Source of the DNA: JAKFDI01 sp044508835
GTDB lineage: Bacteria > Pseudomonadota > Gammaproteobacteria > Burkholderiales > Burkholderiaceae_C
Assembly (NCBI GenBank): GCA_044508835.1
Contig: JBIQHD010000002.1
Location: 124,001-188,000, forward strand
Reading direction: 5' to 3'
Length of the DNA stretch: 64,000 nt
The notes below the pieces were generated by a model. The model saw only the letters and a list, made by a program, of their open reading frames with translations, was not told the origin of the DNA and searched no databases. Within the stretch, counting starts at the first letter, position 1, and every line of letters begins with the position of its first letter. Both the position numbers and the translations under genes were made by a program. This document shows positions 61,271 to 64,000 of this stretch, piece after piece.

Positions 61271-61285
61271 CGTACACACTGTACG
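61271..61285. promoter_or_regulatory. Candidate VapBC operator dyad
   Basis: CGTAC-ACACT-GTACG is a perfect 5-bp inverted repeat 14 bases upstream of the vapB start codon, fitting the position of autoregulatory VapB operators. The sequence around it is less GC-rich than the surroundings. Confidence 0.45.
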
Positions 61286-61371
61286 TCGTCCGCCCGGCCG
61301 GGGCAAGCCGGACGCCGGCGCTCATGTCGGGTCGCCGGGCTGCGCGGAGCGGACCTGCACGTCCCTGCGCG

Positions 61372-62091
61372 TCAGCGGGCGTTCAGCGCCGCGAGCTGCG
61401 CGGGCGTGCCGACGTTCTCCCACGCGCCGCCGTACACCTCGGCCGTGATGCGGCGCCGGCGCATGCCGTCGTACAGCAGCGGCCCGAGCGGGGCCCTCGT
61501 TCCGGCCGTGACGCCTTCGACCAGCGCGGCGCGGCACAGCGCGAAGTTGGCGTAGGTCCAGCGCTTGCCGTCCGGCCCCGGCGCATCGGCGAGGCCGAAG
61601 CCCTCGGCGTCGATGCCGAAGTCGCCCCGCGGGTGGAACGGCGGGTTCTCCACCAGCCACAGGTGCGCGAGGCGGTCGCTCGCCGCGAAGCGCCGCGCCG
61701 CCTCGGCGTCGAAGCGGAAATCGGGCGCGAAGATGTCGGCCGAGACGACCCAGAAGCAGTCGCTGGCGTCGTCGACCAGCCACGGCAGGGCCTTGGCGAT
61801 GCCGCCGGCGGTCTCCAGCGCGCCGCCGTGGTCGCGGCCTTCCATGGAGTAGCGGATCGCGAGGCCGAAGCGCGCGCCGTCGCCGACCGACTCGGCGATG
61901 CGGTCTTCCAGCCATGCGGTGTTGATCACCACCTCGCGCACGCCGTCCCGCGCCAGCGCCTCCAGGTGCCATTCGATCAGCGGCTTGCCGCGCACCGCGA
62001 GCAGCGGCTTGGGCGTGTGGTCGGTGAGCGGGCGCATGCGTTCGCCGCGGCCGGCGGCGAGCACGATGGCCTTCAGGGGCGGGCGGTTCAT
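61372..62091 (-). CDS. murU: N-acetylmuramate-1-phosphate uridylyltransferase-like
   Basis: A 239-residue nucleotidyltransferase of the type that makes UDP-MurNAc in the peptidoglycan recycling shortcut. It starts MNRPPLKAIVLAAGRGERMRPLTDHTPKPLL with the nucleotide loop LAAGRGERMRP, continues with GKPLIEWHLEALARDG and VVINTAWLEDRI, and has ALETAGGIAKALPWL near 95-110, all typical of MurU. Compared with Pseudomonas MurU the HGGALETAGGI region is slightly longer. Its usual partner amgK is not adjacent. It diverges from the transketolase gene. Confidence 0.87.
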   Translation of the reverse strand: MNRPPLKAIVLAAGRGERMRPLTDHTPKPLLAVRGKPLIEWHLEALARDGVREVVINTAWLEDRIAESVGDGARFGLAIRYSMEGRDHGGALETAGGIAKALPWLVDDASDCFWVVSADIFAPDFRFDAEAARRFAASDRLAHLWLVENPPFHPRGDFGIDAEGFGLADAPGPDGKRWTYANFALCRAALVEGVTAGTRAPLGPLLYDGMRRRRITAEVYGGAWENVGTPAQLAALNAR

Positions 62092-62191
62092 CGCCGCCGA
62101 TTATCGAAGCGCAAGGCCGCGCCGGGCGGTGCGCAAGGGCCCCCCTTTAAAATCCGGGTTCCCCCCTAGAAACCTGTTCGCCGGGACACCC

Positions 62192-64000
62192 ATGGCCGCC
62201 ATCGCACCGCCCTCCACTTCCACCCTGATGGCCAACGCCATCCGAGCCCTGGCGATGGACGCCGTGCAGCAGGCCAATTCCGGCCACCCCGGCGCGCCCA
62301 TGGGCATGGCCGAGATCGCCGTCGCGCTGTGGGGCCGCCACCTCAAGCACAACCCGGCGAACCCGCAGTGGTTCGACCGCGACCGCTTCGTGCTCAGCAA
62401 CGGCCACGGCTCGATGCTGATCTATGCGCTGCTGCACCTGTCCGGCTACGACCTGCCGATGAGCGAGCTGCGCAACTTCCGCCAGATGCACAGCAAGACG
62501 CCGGGCCACCCGGAGGTCGGCGTCACGCCGGGCGTGGAGACGACCACCGGCCCGCTCGGCCAGGGCATCACCAACGCCGTCGGCTTCGCGCTGGCCGAGA
62601 AGCTGCTGGCGCACGAGTTCAACCGCGAAGACCACCGCATCGTCGACCACCACACCTACGTGACGCTCGGCGACGGCTGCCTGATGGAAGGCATCAGCCA
62701 CGAGGCCTGCGCGCTGGCCGGCGCGTGGAAGCTTTCCAAGCTGATCGCGCTGTACGACGACAACGGCATCTCCATCGATGGTCCGGTCGCGCCGTGGTTC
62801 GTCGACGACACGCCCCGACGCTTCGAGGCCTACGGCTGGCACGTCATCCGCGACGTCGACGGCCACGACGTCGATGCGGTGGATGCCGCCATCGGCCAGG
62901 CCAAGCAGTCCGACCGGCCGACGCTCATCTGCTGCAAGACCGCCATCGGCAAGGGCTCGCCCAACCGCGCCGGCACCGCCAAGGCGCACGGCGAGGCGCT
63001 GGGCGCCGAGGAGATCGCCCTCACGCGCGATGCGCTGGGCTGGGTGCACGAGCCCTTCGTCATTCCCGAGTCGGCCTACGAGGCCTGGGACGCGCGCCAG
63101 CGCGGGCTCGACGCCGAGACCGACTGGGTCGACCGCTTCGAGGCCTATGCCGAGGCCCACCCGGCGCTCGCGCTGGAGCTGGTGCGCCGCATGCGCGGCG
63201 AGCTGCCGAAGAACTTCGCGCAGGTGGCGGTGGACGCCGCGGTCGCCGCCCATGCCAAGGGCGAGACGGTGGCCAGCCGCAAGGCCAGCCAGCTCGCGCT
63301 CGAAGCCTTCACCAAGCAGCTGCCCGAACTGCTCGGCGGCAGCGCCGACCTGACCGGCTCCAACCTCACCAACACCAGCTCCACGCCGGCGCTGCGCCTC
63401 ACGGACGACGGCAGCTTCAACGGCGGGCGCCACATCAACTACGGCGTGCGCGAGTTCGGCATGGCCGCCATCATGAACGGCGTGGCGCTGCACGGCGGCT
63501 TCATTCCCTACGGCGGCACCTTCCTCACCTTCAGCGACTACAGCCGCAACGCCATCCGCATGGCGGCGCTGATGAAGCAGCGCGTGATCCACGTCTTCAC
63601 GCACGACAGCATCGGCCTGGGCGAGGACGGCCCGACGCACCAGTCGGTCGAGCATGCGGCCGCGCTGCGGTTGATCCCGGGCCTGGACGTCTGGCGCCCG
63701 GCCGACACCGCCGAGACCGTGGTCGCCTGGGCCTGCGCCATCCAGAACCAGCACCGCCCGAGCGCGCTGCTGCTGTCGCGCCAGAACCTGCCCTACGCGC
63801 CCAAGAGCGGCCTGGACGACATCGCCCGCGGCGCCTACGTGCTGGCCGAGCCGGGCGAGGTGGGCCTGGCGAAGAAGGCGCAGGCGGTGATCATCGCTAC
63901 CGGCTCCGAAGTGCAGCTCGCGCTGCATGCGCAGCAGGCGCTGGCGGTGGCGGGCATCGCGGTGCGCGTGGTGTCCATGCCCTCGACCACCGTGTTCGAC
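62192..64000 (+). CDS. tkt: Transketolase, C-terminus cut by window edge
   Basis: Transfers two-carbon units between sugar phosphates in the pentose-phosphate and Calvin pathways. The 603 visible codons run in frame off the right edge (family length about 660-670). The sequence begins MAAIAPPSTSTLMANAIRALAMD. It has the thiamine-pyrophosphate site with LSNGHGSMLIYALL near 70 and GDGCLMEGISHEACALAG near 165, CKTAIGKGSPN near 250, and the pyrimidine domain with THDSIGLGEDGPTHQSVEH near 470. A TTTAAAAT hexamer-like run about 45 bases upstream resembles a -10 box. gapA often follows in this group but would be outside. Confidence 0.97.
   Translation, partial: MAAIAPPSTSTLMANAIRALAMDAVQQANSGHPGAPMGMAEIAVALWGRHLKHNPANPQWFDRDRFVLSNGHGSMLIYALLHLSGYDLPMSELRNFRQMHSKTPGHPEVGVTPGVETTTGPLGQGITNAVGFALAEKLLAHEFNREDHRIVDHHTYVTLGDGCLMEGISHEACALAGAWKLSKLIALYDDNGISIDGPVAPWFVDDTPRRFEAYGWHVIRDVDGHDVDAVDAAIGQAKQSDRPTLICCKTAIGKGSPNRAGTAKAHGEALGAEEIALTRDALGWVHEPFVIPESAYEAWDARQRGLDAETDWVDRFEAYAEAHPALALELVRRMRGELPKNFAQVAVDAAVAAHAKGETVASRKASQLALEAFTKQLPELLGGSADLTGSNLTNTSSTPALRLTDDGSFNGGRHINYGVREFGMAAIMNGVALHGGFIPYGGTFLTFSDYSRNAIRMAALMKQRVIHVFTHDSIGLGEDGPTHQSVEHAAALRLIPGLDVWRPADTAETVVAWACAIQNQHRPSALLLSRQNLPYAPKSGLDDIARGAYVLAEPGEVGLAKKAQAVIIATGSEVQLALHAQQALAVAGIAVRVVSMPSTTVFD

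Overview
The window is a gene-dense, very GC-rich bacterial chromosome segment. Gene content and order point to a betaproteobacterium of the order Burkholderiales, probably near the Rubrivivax/Leptothrix/Comamonadaceae group. The clues are dsbA - lptA - lptB - rpoN, argS - SPOR protein - dsbA, a three-gene pntAA-pntAB-pntB transhydrogenase, an FMN-riboswitch-controlled ribB, a PEP-CTERM protein beside a PrsT-type TPR lipoprotein, and dispersed TTCGGGCTGA..TCGAAG repeats. This is inference from families and layout, not a database match. No rRNA or tRNA gene, IS element or CRISPR array was seen. No gap between genes exceeds about 250 bases.

Layout. 1-4.7 kb: truncated ECF sigma factor, small lipoprotein, then a compact restriction-modification pair (methyltransferase with an N-terminal winged-helix domain, convergent PD-EXK nuclease) next to recQ. 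4.8-9 kb: ssb, an osmC/paiB coupled pair, GNAT, DUF1272 protein, and a LysR regulator divergent from a TauE-type exporter. 9-13.9 kb: a lipoprotein with an internally duplicated domain divergent from a LuxR-type response regulator and a hybrid 7TM histidine kinase. 13.8-19.8 kb: mnmA, FMN riboswitch and ribB, NUDIX, pnt operon interrupted by a repeat cluster. 19.8-25 kb: Fic protein behind an AT-rich leader, diguanylate cyclase, acyl-CoA ligase, nucleosidase. 25-31 kb: PEP-CTERM protein, PrsT, rsmE, histidine kinase. 31-39 kb: a long leftward block (argS, SPOR, two DsbA paralogues, lptA, lptB, rpoN, 23S rRNA methyltransferase-like). 39-44.8 kb: Ser/Thr kinase fused to a cyclic-nucleotide-binding domain, PsiF, LysR/aceB, MntA-HepT module, HIT protein. 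45-54 kb: PQQ quinohemoprotein dehydrogenase, FAD reductase, class II amidotransferase, M14 carboxypeptidase, two-subunit molybdenum hydroxylase. 54-64 kb: large multi-PAS hybrid kinase, pyrF, purB, dmeF, VapBC, murU, and a truncated transketolase.

How the genes work together. Housekeeping themes are LPS transport plus sigma-54, envelope thiol oxidation, NAD(P)H balance, and pyrimidine, purine and pentose-phosphate metabolism. Accessory themes are DNA defence (R-M), toxin-antitoxin or toxin-like modules (MntA-HepT, VapBC, Fic) and extracellular-matrix export (PEP-CTERM/PrsT). Candidate sigma-54-like sites precede the PEP-CTERM gene, and rpoN is encoded 7 kb away.

The observations most worth following are: (i) the methyltransferase/nuclease pair with a methyltransferase-fused winged helix and a GACGTC-containing dyad at the methyltransferase start; (ii) a structured element of about 85 bp found immediately after the stop codons of two unrelated genes, in the same orientation relative to each gene; (iii) the kinase-CNBD fusion; (iv) the PEP-CTERM/PrsT pair with sigma-54-like sites; (v) the regulator/hybrid-kinase pair facing a duplicated-domain lipoprotein.
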